A stretch of DNA of 64,000 bases, taken from NCBI GenBank assembly GCA_030427985.1, contig JAUIBH010000002.1, positions 17,423 to 81,422 on the forward strand, written 5' to 3'. Positions 41,518 through 51,959 of the stretch are shown here, one piece after another (within the stretch, counting starts at the first letter, position 1; every line of letters begins with the position of its first letter). A program made the position numbers and the translations under genes. Below the pieces are notes generated by a model that did no database searches, had not been told where the DNA came from, and worked only from the letters and a program-made list of their open reading frames with translations. Source of the DNA: Bacteroidia bacterium. Its GTDB lineage: Bacteria; Bacteroidota; Bacteroidia; Flavobacteriales; Flavobacteriaceae.

Positions 41518-41606
41518 GCTATTCACTTTCATTTTCGAGTTGCAAAAATAGGTTTAATCCCCTAAATACAATTTACTTTTCTATTTTTACGTATTGATTC
41601 CACTAT

Positions 41607-42485
41607 ATGAGCCAATATATTGAAAGATATCAGCGAAGAAAACTGATTTCCTCTTATTTTTCCGTGGTTTTGAGCATCGCTTTGGTGCTGTTCCTCTTGG
41701 GAACGCTTGGTCTTTTGGTGCTGAACACCAAAAAACTGGCCGACCACTTTAAGGAGCAGATTACCATTTCGGTCTTTTTGAAGGACAACGCCAAACCTGT
41801 GGAGATTGACCAGTTGCAGAAAAGTTTGACTTTGGCCGAGTATACCAAGTCAGCTGATTATATCTCCAAAGAAGATGCTGCGGAACAATACAGCGAGGAC
41901 ATCGGAGAGAATTTTGTAGAGTTTTTGGGCTACAACCCCCTTAAAAATTCCATCGATGTCCATTTAAAAGCTGATTTTGTCTCTCCAGAGCAGATTGCAG
42001 AAATTGCCGAAGAAATCTCCACAAAAACGTATGTGGATGAAGTGAGCTATGACAAGCCTTTGATTTCACTGCTCAACGATAACGCCCGAAAGATCAGTTT
42101 GTGGATTTTGGTGGCCAGTGCTGTTTTTACGGTGATTGCGGTATTGCTCATCAATAGCTCTATCCGATTGTCCATATATTCCAAGCGTTTTATCATCAAG
42201 ACCATGCAGATGGTGGGGGCCACCAAGACCTTTATCAGAAGGCCATTTATCTGGACAAATATTAAGTTAGGAATGATAGGGGCCGCTGTGGCGTTGATTT
42301 CATTGAGTATCCTTATTTATTATATCAACAAAAATTTCCCAGAGCTGAATCTGCTTCAAGATTACTTGGTTCTCATCTTTTTGTTTGTTGGTGTGTTTGG
42401 ATTGGGAGTCATTATTTCATGGGCCAGTACGCACTTTGCTACGCAACGTTTTCTGAATCTGAGGACTGATGATCTGTACTATTAG
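41607..42485 (+). CDS. ftsX: Cell division protein FtsX (permease)
   Basis: FtsX-type layout; RLSIYSKRFIIKTMQMVGATKTFIRRPF. Confidence 0.9.
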   Translation: MSQYIERYQRRKLISSYFSVVLSIALVLFLLGTLGLLVLNTKKLADHFKEQITISVFLKDNAKPVEIDQLQKSLTLAEYTKSADYISKEDAAEQYSEDIGENFVEFLGYNPLKNSIDVHLKADFVSPEQIAEIAEEISTKTYVDEVSYDKPLISLLNDNARKISLWILVASAVFTVIAVLLINSSIRLSIYSKRFIIKTMQMVGATKTFIRRPFIWTNIKLGMIGAAVALISLSILIYYINKNFPELNLLQDYLVLIFLFVGVFGLGVIISWASTHFATQRFLNLRTDDLYY

Positions 42486-42587
42486 ACAAAAGATATAAGA
42501 CCGCTTCGCTGATAGATTTGAGACGCGTAACTTCCCTTATAATTGGTTTAAGAAATATTCTGGGAAACTTTTCATTAAATTAGCGGC

Positions 42588-42851
42588 ATGAGTAAGAAAA
42601 ACAAGAACGACCAGAAACCCACCAAGGAGTTCATTTTTCAGAAGAAAAACTATCTGTTCCTTTTTATCGGCATCATTTTTATTGCCCTGGGCTTTATTTT
42701 AATGAGTGGTGGTGGGAGTGATGATCCTGAAGTCTTCAATCCAGATATTTACAACTTTAGAAGAATCCGTTTGGCACCCACTTTGGTACTGATCGGTTTG
42801 GGCATTCAGATATATGCCATCTTGTTGAACCCTAACAAAAAGAAAGACTGA
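42588..42851 (+). CDS. DUF3098 membrane protein
   Basis: Two TM segments, GFILMSGGGSDDPEVFNPDIYNFRRIRLAPTLVLIGL; between ftsX and uppP. Confidence 0.8.
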   Translation: MSKKNKNDQKPTKEFIFQKKNYLFLFIGIIFIALGFILMSGGGSDDPEVFNPDIYNFRRIRLAPTLVLIGLGIQIYAILLNPNKKKD

Positions 42852-42852
42852 T

Positions 42853-43647
42853 TTGGAGCTTATTGATGCTATCATTCTTGGGATTATCCAGGGGCTGACC
42901 GAGTTTTTACCTGTTTCATCCAGTGGACATTTGGAGTTGGGCAAAGCCATTTTGGGCGCACATGCTGTTCCTGAAGAAAGTTTATTGTTTACCGTAATCC
43001 TTCACTTTGCCACGGCCTTGAGTACCATTGTGGTCTTCCGAAAGGACATTTTAGAGATTTTCAAGGGACTTTTCCAATTCAAATGGAATGATGAAACGCA
43101 GTTTTCCTTAAAAATCATCATTTCTATGATTCCCGCTGCCTTAGTAGGTATCTTTTTGAATGATTTTATCGAGGTGTTTTTTGATGGTGCCATTGTCATT
43201 GTGGGCATCATGCTCATCATCACCGCTTTTTTATTGTATTTGGCGGATTTGGCCAAAACCACGGATAAAGGGGTTTCGTTCCGAAGCGCTTTTGCCATTG
43301 GTATGGCACAAGCTGTGGCCATATTGCCCGGAATTTCCCGAAGTGGTGCCACCATTTCGGCAGCTGTTCTTTTGGGCGTGGACAAAGGTAAGTCGGCTCG
43401 GTTTTCCTTTTTAATGGTGGTTCCTTTGATTTTGGGAAAAGTGGCCAAAGATTTAATGAGTGGCGACATTAATTTCCACGGAGACCAGGCCGTGGCCATG
43501 GGTGCAGGATTTATTGCCGCCTTTATTGCGGGACTTGCTGCATGTACTTGGATGATCAAGTTGGTACGCCAGAGCAAATTGACCTATTTTGCCATTTACT
43601 GTTTAATTGTAGGGCTCATTGCCCTCGCTTGGAGCATTTGGGGGTGA
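42853..43647 (+). CDS. uppP: Undecaprenyl-diphosphatase (TTG start)
   Basis: GIIQGLTEFLPVSSSGHLELG, PGISRSGATIS. Confidence 0.93.
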   Translation: MELIDAIILGIIQGLTEFLPVSSSGHLELGKAILGAHAVPEESLLFTVILHFATALSTIVVFRKDILEIFKGLFQFKWNDETQFSLKIIISMIPAALVGIFLNDFIEVFFDGAIVIVGIMLIITAFLLYLADLAKTTDKGVSFRSAFAIGMAQAVAILPGISRSGATISAAVLLGVDKGKSARFSFLMVVPLILGKVAKDLMSGDINFHGDQAVAMGAGFIAAFIAGLAACTWMIKLVRQSKLTYFAIYCLIVGLIALAWSIWG

Positions 43648-44036
43648 TTTTTGAACGACTTTTTATCAACTACTACGTCTTAGCCCGGAAAAACAATCCA
43701 CAGCTAACACATTTAAAACTGATTAGCAAATCAGCTCGTTTGGTAACTTTCGTTCTAACGGTCAGTATAATCTACTTGTTTCTACTTTCAATACTTACTT
43801 TGAATAAAATCCTAAATGTTGATGTTCAATTATCTTCCTATAAGTGGTATTTGATTGGATTTCTGGCTGCAGGTATTTTAATTTTCGATTATCTCTTTAA
43901 AAAGCACTTACGGGAAAAGTATCCAGATTTTATTGAAGCAGCATACGCTCCAAAAGTTAAACAGGTGTATATTTTAACAGCCTTGTATCTTGTTGGCCCA
44001 CCAATACTCTTATTTTTATCCCTATTAGTCTTTTAG
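43644..44036 (+). CDS. Hypothetical membrane protein (GTG start overlapping uppP stop)
   Basis: Two or three TM segments; frame starts VIFERLFINYYVLARKNN at the GTGA overlap. Confidence 0.65.
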   Translation: MIFERLFINYYVLARKNNPQLTHLKLISKSARLVTFVLTVSIIYLFLLSILTLNKILNVDVQLSSYKWYLIGFLAAGILIFDYLFKKHLREKYPDFIEAAYAPKVKQVYILTALYLVGPPILLFLSLLVF

Positions 44037-44037
44037 T

Positions 44038-44724
44038 TTGAAAACCAAAGAAGATTTTTTGAATGGTCAGATTTTGTTGATTGACAAACCGTTGGAATGG
44101 AGTTCCTTCCAAGCGGTGAATGCACTCAAATGGGCCATTCGAAAAAAATTTAATCTTAAAAAGATAAAAATTGGCCATGCGGGAACATTAGATCCATTGG
44201 CCACGGGTCTTTTAATAATCTGCACGGGAAAGTTCACCAAAAAAATTCCAGAATTGCAAGGTCAGGTCAAAGAATATACGGGAACCTTCACGCTAGGCGC
44301 TACTACCCCTTCCTATGATATGGAAACCAAGGTAGATCAAACGTACCCCACAGACCACCTTACGGAAACATCTATAAAAGAGGCCACCCACCAATTTTTA
44401 GGGGAAATCAACCAAGTTCCCCCCATTTTTTCAGCCTTAAAGAAAGATGGAAAACGATTGTATGAGTTAGCTCGGGAAGGCAAAGAAGTTGAAATAAAAT
44501 CACGAAAAATTGAGATAACAACGTTTGAAATTACCCGAATAGCTATACCAGAAGTGGATTTTAGGGTGGTGTGCAGCAAGGGCACCTATATTCGCTCTTT
44601 GGCACATGATTTTGGAAAGGCCCTAGGATCGGGAGCCTATTTATCGGCCCTGAGAAGAACCAAAATAGGGGATTTCAACGTAAATAATGCTACAAGCCCC
44701 AAGGCTTTCAAAGAAAACCTGTGA
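44038..44724 (+). CDS. truB: tRNA pseudouridine(55) synthase (TTG start)
   Basis: LLIDKPLEWSSFQAV, KIGHAGTLDPLATGLLI, CSKGTYIRSLAHDFG. Confidence 0.93.
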   Translation: MKTKEDFLNGQILLIDKPLEWSSFQAVNALKWAIRKKFNLKKIKIGHAGTLDPLATGLLIICTGKFTKKIPELQGQVKEYTGTFTLGATTPSYDMETKVDQTYPTDHLTETSIKEATHQFLGEINQVPPIFSALKKDGKRLYELAREGKEVEIKSRKIEITTFEITRIAIPEVDFRVVCSKGTYIRSLAHDFGKALGSGAYLSALRRTKIGDFNVNNATSPKAFKENL

Positions 44725-44811
44725 TTTTATGCCTTAAAAAGCGCCTCAACAGTTGGTTGCATAAATTCATTGGGTAAAATATTTTTGAAAAAAAGCGGTT
44801 ATAATAAAACC

Positions 44812-45537
44812 ATGAACCTAGATCTTAACAGAAGTCAGTTATCACTTTTGATCACATTCTTCTCCATGTCCATAGTGGTCTTGTTGTTGTTCAACATCCA
44901 CTTGGGAGGCATAAAGGAAGAAGAATATGTTATTGAAATGAGTCTGGCCGATGAGGACATACAGGAATTATTGGAGCAAGAAGAGGAGCGATTGGAAGAA
45001 ATGAAAGCTGCCAATGACCCGATTAAAAGTCATATGGCCTTAAATGAAACCGCAAAACCAAGCGTTGGAAATCCTGAACCTTTAAAAACTTTGGAGGAAC
45101 TCTTGGAAGAAAGGGCATTGAGTAGCGAAACTGGCGAATATGCCGATAATTCCGGTTTTGAGGAACAGCTAAAACAACTAAAGGCAAAGCGCGACCAGAA
45201 CAAAGAAAAACTTGGTGAACGTGAAGCCCAAAAGGAAGAATTTACCAATTATTTAAAGGATAGACGCACCTCCATATCCTTTTCCTTGGTGGAGCGAAAT
45301 GCATACTACCTCCCACCTCCAATCTATACCTGTATTGAAGGAGGAAAAGTGGTCATCAACATTAATGTGGATAAAAATGGTTATGTAACCGAAGCCACCT
45401 TTAACGATAAAAGCTCTGGAACTAGCAATGGTTGTTTGGTGGACAATGCCATTCGATATGCCCTTAAAGCACGGTTCAGTCCAGATTCCAAGGCATCTCA
45501 AATCGGGACCATCACTTATCTATTCCAAGGGAAGTAA
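44812..45537 (+). CDS. Single-TM protein with TonB-like C-terminal domain
   Basis: N-terminal TM, charged coiled region, GGKVVININVDKNGYVTEATFN C-terminal domain. Confidence 0.65.
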   Translation: MNLDLNRSQLSLLITFFSMSIVVLLLFNIHLGGIKEEEYVIEMSLADEDIQELLEQEEERLEEMKAANDPIKSHMALNETAKPSVGNPEPLKTLEELLEERALSSETGEYADNSGFEEQLKQLKAKRDQNKEKLGEREAQKEEFTNYLKDRRTSISFSLVERNAYYLPPPIYTCIEGGKVVININVDKNGYVTEATFNDKSSGTSNGCLVDNAIRYALKARFSPDSKASQIGTITYLFQGK

Positions 45538-46152
45538 GTCTAAAATATCCTGTAAAACACCCTCTCCTTTATCCTTGTTGTACCAAACCTGAAGGTCCTG
45601 TTTAAATTCAGGAGTAAGTTTTCCATATTCTTGTTTATAGGCTAACACCATTTCAGTAGCTTCACGTGGTCTTGGACCCCATTCACCTAAAATTGTCTTA
45701 TTTTCTTTATCCCACAGAATCACTTTGGGAATAGAGCGGGCGTTGTTGGTTAAAAAAGCATCCATTATTTCGGGAACTTCATCCCTGAGGACAATTTTAA
45801 AATCGATATTGGTGTTGAGTTCAGCAATCTTGTGAACAATCGGAAGGCTATGCGCTGCATCGCCACACCAACTTTCGGTAATGGCAAGAAATACCAATGG
45901 TTTGTTCAACCCAATAACTTTTTGCTGAACCTCTTCAGGGATGGCGAAGGTTTTGTTCCACCGTTTCATTCTACGATCATTGAGTTGGGTATATTGGATA
46001 TTGGCCTCGGTTTGCGTATGACCCGTGGTTTGTTCAATTTCCACCAAGTGATGCACTAAATCCCGATACTTTTCATAATCCATCCCCATAGAAATACCTT
46101 GTTGTACCAAAGTGGATTTATCCTGTTGCACGTGTTTTTCCAATAATTCCAT
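45520..46152 (-). CDS. Thioredoxin-family protein
   Basis: LVFLAITESWCGDAAHSLPIVHKIAE; start placed at MELLEKHV. Confidence 0.8.
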   Translation of the reverse strand: MELLEKHVQQDKSTLVQQGISMGMDYEKYRDLVHHLVEIEQTTGHTQTEANIQYTQLNDRRMKRWNKTFAIPEEVQQKVIGLNKPLVFLAITESWCGDAAHSLPIVHKIAELNTNIDFKIVLRDEVPEIMDAFLTNNARSIPKVILWDKENKTILGEWGPRPREATEMVLAYKQEYGKLTPEFKQDLQVWYNKDKGEGVLQDILDLLPLE

Positions 46153-46303
46153 AAAAATTCCTTTCTGCAAATGTATCCTTCAAAATCAGCCTATTTGCTG
46201 ACTTTTGTCATTGGTTGTATTACACTAAAAAACCTTACAAGATTCTCTATTTGGTTCTTTACGGTCTTAAGAAGTTCTGCTAACTTTAGCTAAAATTTTT
46301 TCT

Positions 46304-46867
46304 ATGGACAAACATCGATGTGGTTGGTGTGTGGGCGATCCCTTGTATGAAGCCTACCATGATCAGGAATGGGGTGTACCCGTTAAAGATGATGCTACGC
46401 TTTTTGAGTTTTTGATCTTAGAGACGTTTCAAGCTGGGCTCAGTTGGATTACCGTTCTTCGAAAACGGGAAAATTTTAGGGAAGCTTTTGACCATTTCGA
46501 TTACAAAAAGATTGCAGGGTATAATCAGGATAAAATTGACGAACTGTTGCAAAATCCCGGCATTATCCGAAATAAATTGAAAGTGAACGCCACGGTTTCC
46601 AATGCTAAGGCCTTCATGGAGATTCAAAAGGAATTTGGCAGTTTCAGCAATTATATCTGGGGGTTTGTTGACGGGGAACCCATTAAAAACACTTTGGAAA
46701 ATTACAAACACGCTCCAGCCACCAGTGAAGTTTCGGATGCCCTCAGCAAGGATTTAAAAAAACGCGGGTTTAAGTTTGTGGGGAGTACCGTCATCTATGC
46801 CCATATGCAGGCCACTGGCATGGTAAACGATCACGAAATTCACTGTTTTAGATATCATGAAGTATAG
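46304..46867 (+). CDS. tag: DNA-3-methyladenine glycosylase I
   Basis: RCGWCVGDPLYEAYHDQEWGVPV, ETFQAGLSWITVLRKRENFREAF. Confidence 0.93.
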   Translation: MDKHRCGWCVGDPLYEAYHDQEWGVPVKDDATLFEFLILETFQAGLSWITVLRKRENFREAFDHFDYKKIAGYNQDKIDELLQNPGIIRNKLKVNATVSNAKAFMEIQKEFGSFSNYIWGFVDGEPIKNTLENYKHAPATSEVSDALSKDLKKRGFKFVGSTVIYAHMQATGMVNDHEIHCFRYHEV

Positions 46868-47399
46868 ATTAATCTTTATATCCTTTTTGTGCTTTGTCCA
46901 ACTAGGTTTGGCACAAAAACAGGTTTCCCGAATCAAAAAAGAGGCGTTTCCTGAAAAAGCATTGGCACTTATTGAAGATTATTTGGATAATGCCAAACGC
47001 GTTCGGTTTTATCAAGTGACTGATGGGGCAAAGCAAAATTTTGAGGCAAAATTTAAAAAAGGCCGATTACTTTATATGGTGAATTTTGATGGAAATGGAA
47101 GTCTGGAAGACGTAGCGTTTGGCATTAAGGAGTTTGATATTCCTGAGGATACGTGGCTTTCCATAAAAACCTATCTCAGTGCAAATTACCCCAAGTTGCG
47201 TATCAAAAAAATACAGCAACAGCACCCACTGGTTGAAGAAAATCCAGAGAAAACATTACACGAAGCCTTTCAGAACTTAATGTTGCCCCATATCAACTAC
47301 GAAATTATCTTTTCATCCAAGAAAGAACGAAAGTTTCAGTCCTATGAAGCCCTTTTTGATGCAGAGGGCAATTTGGTGAAAGTACGTGAGCTATTTTAG
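46857..47399 (+). CDS. Secreted PepSY-like hypothetical protein
   Basis: Signal peptide; EAKFKKGRLLYMVNFDGNGSLEDVAFGIKE. Confidence 0.6.
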   Translation: MKYRLIFISFLCFVQLGLAQKQVSRIKKEAFPEKALALIEDYLDNAKRVRFYQVTDGAKQNFEAKFKKGRLLYMVNFDGNGSLEDVAFGIKEFDIPEDTWLSIKTYLSANYPKLRIKKIQQQHPLVEENPEKTLHEAFQNLMLPHINYEIIFSSKKERKFQSYEALFDAEGNLVKVRELF

Positions 47400-47416
47400 C
47401 TGCTCTGGCTTTGACC

Positions 47417-48121
47417 CTATAACAGTTCCATAAATTTTTTCCGTGGAATCAATTCTGCGCCCAAGCTTTCCAAATGATTCGTATGCACTTGGCAGTCGAT
47501 TACGCGATACCCTTTTTCACCCAATTCCTGAGCCATTTGTATAAAAGCATATTTGGAAGCATTCGGTTGAAGACTGAACATACTTTCACCACAAAACACA
47601 TCGCCCAAATCCACACCATACAACCCTCCGACTAATTTTTCATCTTCCCATACTTCATAGGAACGGGCAAAACCTTTTTTGTGAAGTTCGCTATATGCCG
47701 TTTTCATTTTTGAGGTGATCCAGGTACCGTCCTGTCCTTTTCGCTCCACCAAAGCACACTGCTCCACCACATCATTGAAACATTTGTTCTGGGTGAGCTT
47801 AAATTTACCATCACGTAGCACCTTGCGCATACTTTTTGATACTTTTACTTTACTTGGAAAAAGGACCATCCGTGGGTCTGGGCTCCACCATAAAATCAAG
47901 GCATCATCATTGAACCAGGGAAAAATGCCACTTTTATAGGCAAGCAGCAATCTTTCCGGGGACAAATCGCCACCAACCGCCAAAAGCCCCTCTTCATTGG
48001 CAGTTTCAACCGGAGGAAATTCCAATTTATCTCCTAAAAAATGAAGCGGAAAGTAATTCCTGTTATTTTCCAAAATGCAATTTTTACTAAAATACGCAAA
48101 CCGAGCAGGACTAAAAAACAA
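47417..48121 (-). CDS. aat: Leucyl/phenylalanyl-tRNA--protein transferase
   Basis: LLAVGGDLSPERLLLAYKSGIFPWF, WWSPDPRMVLFP. Confidence 0.93.
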   Translation of the reverse strand: MFFSPARFAYFSKNCILENNRNYFPLHFLGDKLEFPPVETANEEGLLAVGGDLSPERLLLAYKSGIFPWFNDDALILWWSPDPRMVLFPSKVKVSKSMRKVLRDGKFKLTQNKCFNDVVEQCALVERKGQDGTWITSKMKTAYSELHKKGFARSYEVWEDEKLVGGLYGVDLGDVFCGESMFSLQPNASKYAFIQMAQELGEKGYRVIDCQVHTNHLESLGAELIPRKKFMELL

Positions 48122-49487
48122 GGAGGCCTGCCATATAGATCAAACTGCCCACGACCATAAATACTAGGGTGTAAGGAAGTATTTCCCTTGCTTTCAATTT
48201 TGTTATGCCCAACAAAGGAAGGGCCCAAAAGGGCTGCAACATGTTGGTCACCTGATCTCCGTATGCCAAAGCCATAATGGCTTTGGGCAGTGGAACACCC
48301 AACTGTAAGGCCGATTCCAAAATCAATGGTCCTTGAATGGCCCATTGACCGCCTCCGCTGGGCACAAAGATGTTGACAAGCCCTGCACTCATAAAAGTGA
48401 AGAGCGGCAATGTTGTTGCTGTACTGATAGACACAAAAAAGTCGGAAATGCCCTGAATCATTCCACTGCCAGACATGATTCCCATAATGCCAAAATACAA
48501 TGGAAATTGAATCAGAATACCAGCGGTGTCTCCTATGGCCTCCTCTACAGCCATTAAAAAACTTTTAAAACTACCATGCAGGATAATCGCCAAGCCCAAC
48601 ATAAAAAAATTGAGCATGTTCGGAGTGATATTCAGGATTTGAAGTGCTGGCAAATATTTCACCAAAAAAGCAAGCAAAATCAAAATTCCAAATGCAGTGG
48701 AGACCCATGGAGAATAATCCAATTTCTCTGCTCCCTGCAAATGTTTTCGTTCGGTGGTCTTAAACAGGTAGCCTTTTAAATCGGTGGTTGTGGTGCTGGT
48801 CTTTTTACTCAAGTAATACGCCAAAACGGTAATGGATAAAGCCACTAACGCAAACAGAATCAAATTCCAATAGCTGAACACGGTAAGTGCCGTTGAAATG
48901 GTGTTGGGCAAACGTGAAAGCACATCGCTGCTCGCACTGTTTTCCAATAATCCTTTTAAATGTCCTGACTCAGCGACTTTTATGGGGGCAGACCCGCTGA
49001 TTCCACCATGCCAGACCATCAAACCTGAATAGCCGCAGGCCCCAATCAGCGGATAATTAATGGAAATATGGTTAGCTTGAGCATATTCACCCACTTTTCG
49101 GGCCAAAATTGCCCCAAAAATAAGCCCCAGTCCCCAATTAAAGAAGGAAACCAAGAGTGTAGGCAAGACTACCAATACCGTGGCACTGGAAGTATCTTTC
49201 ACTAAACCCGTAATCTTCAAAATCAGCCGCTCCATGGGTTTGCTCAACACCAACACATGGCCCAACAACAAAATGAGCATCATTTGGTACGCAAAAACCA
49301 AAAGGCCATTGTTCCAAATACCATCCTCCCAATACGAAAGAATGGCAGCAAAATGATTTCCATCAGAAGTGTTCTCCGTAAAAAACAAAGCTAATACCAC
49401 AGTAAGTGCGGTAAGCAATACCGCAATGGTGAACGGGGAGGGCAAATACCTCCTAAAAATTCGTTCTATGACCTTGGTAAGGTCCAA
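48111..49487 (-). CDS. Short-chain fatty acid transporter family (AtoE-like)
   Basis: Multi-TM; NIFVPSGGGQWAIQGPLI. Confidence 0.85.
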   Translation of the reverse strand: MDLTKVIERIFRRYLPSPFTIAVLLTALTVVLALFFTENTSDGNHFAAILSYWEDGIWNNGLLVFAYQMMLILLLGHVLVLSKPMERLILKITGLVKDTSSATVLVVLPTLLVSFFNWGLGLIFGAILARKVGEYAQANHISINYPLIGACGYSGLMVWHGGISGSAPIKVAESGHLKGLLENSASSDVLSRLPNTISTALTVFSYWNLILFALVALSITVLAYYLSKKTSTTTTDLKGYLFKTTERKHLQGAEKLDYSPWVSTAFGILILLAFLVKYLPALQILNITPNMLNFFMLGLAIILHGSFKSFLMAVEEAIGDTAGILIQFPLYFGIMGIMSGSGMIQGISDFFVSISTATTLPLFTFMSAGLVNIFVPSGGGQWAIQGPLILESALQLGVPLPKAIMALAYGDQVTNMLQPFWALPLLGITKLKAREILPYTLVFMVVGSLIYMAGLLVF

Positions 49488-49499
49488 TGCTGTGGTTTA

Positions 49500-49877
49500 T
49501 TAGAATGGAAGGTCATCATGATCTTCCTCATTGAGGTCATCGGCAGGCTCAAAAGCTTCCATGGGCGGAACGGGTGGTATGTTCTCTGAATTGGCTTCAG
49601 GTTGAAGGTTTTCAATGCGCCAACCTTGGATGGAATTAAAATATTTGGTCTCTCCCTGCGGATTTACCCACTCCCTTCCTCTTAGGTTGATGCTGATTTT
49701 CACCATTTGTCCCACACTGTAGTTGTTCAGCAAATCGCATTTATCCTGCACAAACTCCACCAAAATATGCTGTGGATATTGTTCTTCCGTAGTCACGACC
49801 ACCTCTCTTTTACGGAAACCGTTGTTCCCATAGGTTTTGGTCTCATCAATCATTTTTATTCTTCCCTGAACTTCCAT
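49500..49877 (-). CDS. DUF3127 domain protein
   Basis: MEVQGRIKMIDETKTYGNNGFRKREVVVTTEEQYPQHILVEF. Confidence 0.85.
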   Translation of the reverse strand: MEVQGRIKMIDETKTYGNNGFRKREVVVTTEEQYPQHILVEFVQDKCDLLNNYSVGQMVKISINLRGREWVNPQGETKYFNSIQGWRIENLQPEANSENIPPVPPMEAFEPADDLNEEDHDDLPF

Positions 49878-50000
49878 GTATGCTAATTTTCAATGAATTT
49901 CAAATGTACATAAAATGATGCCCAATGGAAACCCAAGTTTATCACGAAGTATCAACATATTTTTCATTTTCCGCTATCTTTAATCACAATTCTGCCAAAA

Positions 50001-51146
50001 ATGAACTTTAGCCCTAAACGGAAAGCTTCCAATATTACCTTGCTGGTTTCGGCATTTATTATTGTTAGCTTGATTTTATGGAACACCAATAGTTTTTTTA
50101 AAAAATTCAAGGAAGAGGAACGGCTAAAAATGGAAATTTGGGCCACCGCCCAATCCGAACTTATTCAATCCTCGGTAGATCAAGAACTGGGAAATCTGAC
50201 CTTAAAGGTCATGGGCAACAATACTTCAACCCCCATGATATTGGTAAATGAGGAGGGGTCTTACAAAACCCACAATATTCCAGAGGAGCGAATTGCCGAC
50301 AGTAGTTATATCCAAAAAAAAATACAACAGTTCCGAGGTGAAAACGAACCCATTGAAATTATTCAGGATGGAGAACTTTTGGAAACATTGTACTATGGGA
50401 ATTCTGAAGTTTTGAACAAGCTAAAATATTATCCCCTAGCTCTTTTGTTGATCATTTTTTTATTTGCAGCGGTCATTTTCTTTTTCTTCCGAACCAACAA
50501 AGCATCGGAACAGAACAAACTTTGGGCGGGTATGGCCAAGGAAACGGCACATCAAATTGGCACCCCGTTGACCTCATTGTTGGGTTGGAATGAGCTGTTG
50601 AAATCGGAAAGTATCAATCCAGATATCACCGTAGAAATTGCCAAGGACATTGATCGTTTACAAACTATAACCGAACGGTTTTCCAAAATAGGGTCCATTC
50701 CCGATCTGGAGGTGCACGATATTGTGGAAGAGACCAAGAAAGCCTATGAATATTTAAAACAACGTAGCTCCAAGTTGGTCCACTTTTCCTTTAGCTCCAA
50801 TGTGGATGAACTTTATGTGTTGCTAAACCCCCCTCTGTACAATTGGAGCATAGAAAATTTGGTGAAAAACGGCATTGACGCCATGAAAGGGAAAGGAAAT
50901 ATTGCCATCCAAATTGATAAAAAAGGGCAAAATGTTAATATATTGGTCTCGGATACGGGGCACGGTATCCCAAAAAGTGATTTTCAGAACATCTTCAGTC
51001 CAGGAGTAACTTCCAAAAAAAGAGGCTGGGGATTGGGTCTTTCGTTGGTAAAAAGAATAGTGGAAGAGTACCATAAAGGAAAAATTAAAGTACTTTCGTC
51101 CAGCAAAGAAGGAACAATCATGCAAATTTCGCTAAGAGCAAACTGA
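50001..51146 (+). CDS. Sensor histidine kinase
   Basis: Two TM segments; AKETAHQIGTPLTSLLGW; NGIDAMKG; GWGLGLSLVKRI. Confidence 0.9.
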   Translation: MNFSPKRKASNITLLVSAFIIVSLILWNTNSFFKKFKEEERLKMEIWATAQSELIQSSVDQELGNLTLKVMGNNTSTPMILVNEEGSYKTHNIPEERIADSSYIQKKIQQFRGENEPIEIIQDGELLETLYYGNSEVLNKLKYYPLALLLIIFLFAAVIFFFFRTNKASEQNKLWAGMAKETAHQIGTPLTSLLGWNELLKSESINPDITVEIAKDIDRLQTITERFSKIGSIPDLEVHDIVEETKKAYEYLKQRSSKLVHFSFSSNVDELYVLLNPPLYNWSIENLVKNGIDAMKGKGNIAIQIDKKGQNVNILVSDTGHGIPKSDFQNIFSPGVTSKKRGWGLGLSLVKRIVEEYHKGKIKVLSSSKEGTIMQISLRAN

Positions 51147-51156
51147 ACAGTGAACC

Positions 51157-51507
51157 ATGTCTAAGGAAAAGAGAATTGTAATTAAGGATGCCGAAATAAC
51201 CAACAACTGCCCCGAGTGTTATAACCAAGAATTGAAGCTTACCTTTTACCAAAAACACACTTTAAACCCATTTTATCACCGAACTACCGCTGAGGTGACG
51301 CATGAGATAAAATGCAAAAAATGCCATTCCATTATTTACCCGGTAAACTGGACCCCAGATATTGAGCGGGTCTTTGACTATTATAACAAACTGGTACGGC
51401 CAGACCGACCTTCTGTACGGTTTACCATGCTCTTTTTTATCCTTCTTATTTTGATTTTGTGCCTTGTGGGCGCGGCTGTTTATTTTTATTTGGAAGGGCT
51501 TATTTAA
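51157..51507 (+). CDS. Hypothetical zinc-ribbon membrane protein
   Basis: CPECYN…CKKCHS Cys pairs; C-terminal TM. Confidence 0.65.
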   Translation: MSKEKRIVIKDAEITNNCPECYNQELKLTFYQKHTLNPFYHRTTAEVTHEIKCKKCHSIIYPVNWTPDIERVFDYYNKLVRPDRPSVRFTMLFFILLILILCLVGAAVYFYLEGLI

Positions 51508-51892
51508 GATGCTTTTTAATTTTGTCCGCGATAGCTTCAAACGCCTTAGCGTCCATATTTTCCTTATGCTGAAATGTTGCATTTTTCATACTGTGCAATG
51601 GAATTAGGTGCACGTGCACATGTGGAACCTCTAAACCAATCACTGACATTCCCACACGCTGGCAATCCACTGCTGCCTCAATGGCCTTGCCCACTTTTCT
51701 GGAAAAAGCCATTAGTTTCATATAGGATTCTTCATCCAAATCCATGATTTTGTCCACTTCTTTTTTGGGAACGCAGAGCGTATGGCCTTTGGCATTGGGA
51801 TTAATGTCTAAAAAAGCGAAATTATCATCGTCCTCTGCTATTTTATAGCAAGGAATTTCTCCATTGATGATCTTGGTGAAAATGCTGGGCAT
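51500..51892 (-). CDS. HIT family protein
   Basis: IINGEIPCYKIAED, VPHVHVHLIPL HIT motif. Confidence 0.93.
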   Translation of the reverse strand: MPSIFTKIINGEIPCYKIAEDDDNFAFLDINPNAKGHTLCVPKKEVDKIMDLDEESYMKLMAFSRKVGKAIEAAVDCQRVGMSVIGLEVPHVHVHLIPLHSMKNATFQHKENMDAKAFEAIADKIKKHLK

Positions 51893-51959
51893 GCCGGTTT
51901 GGTTTAAAATAAAAAATCCTGTCGAGTGACAGGATTAAATATAGAAAATCTATTAGCTT

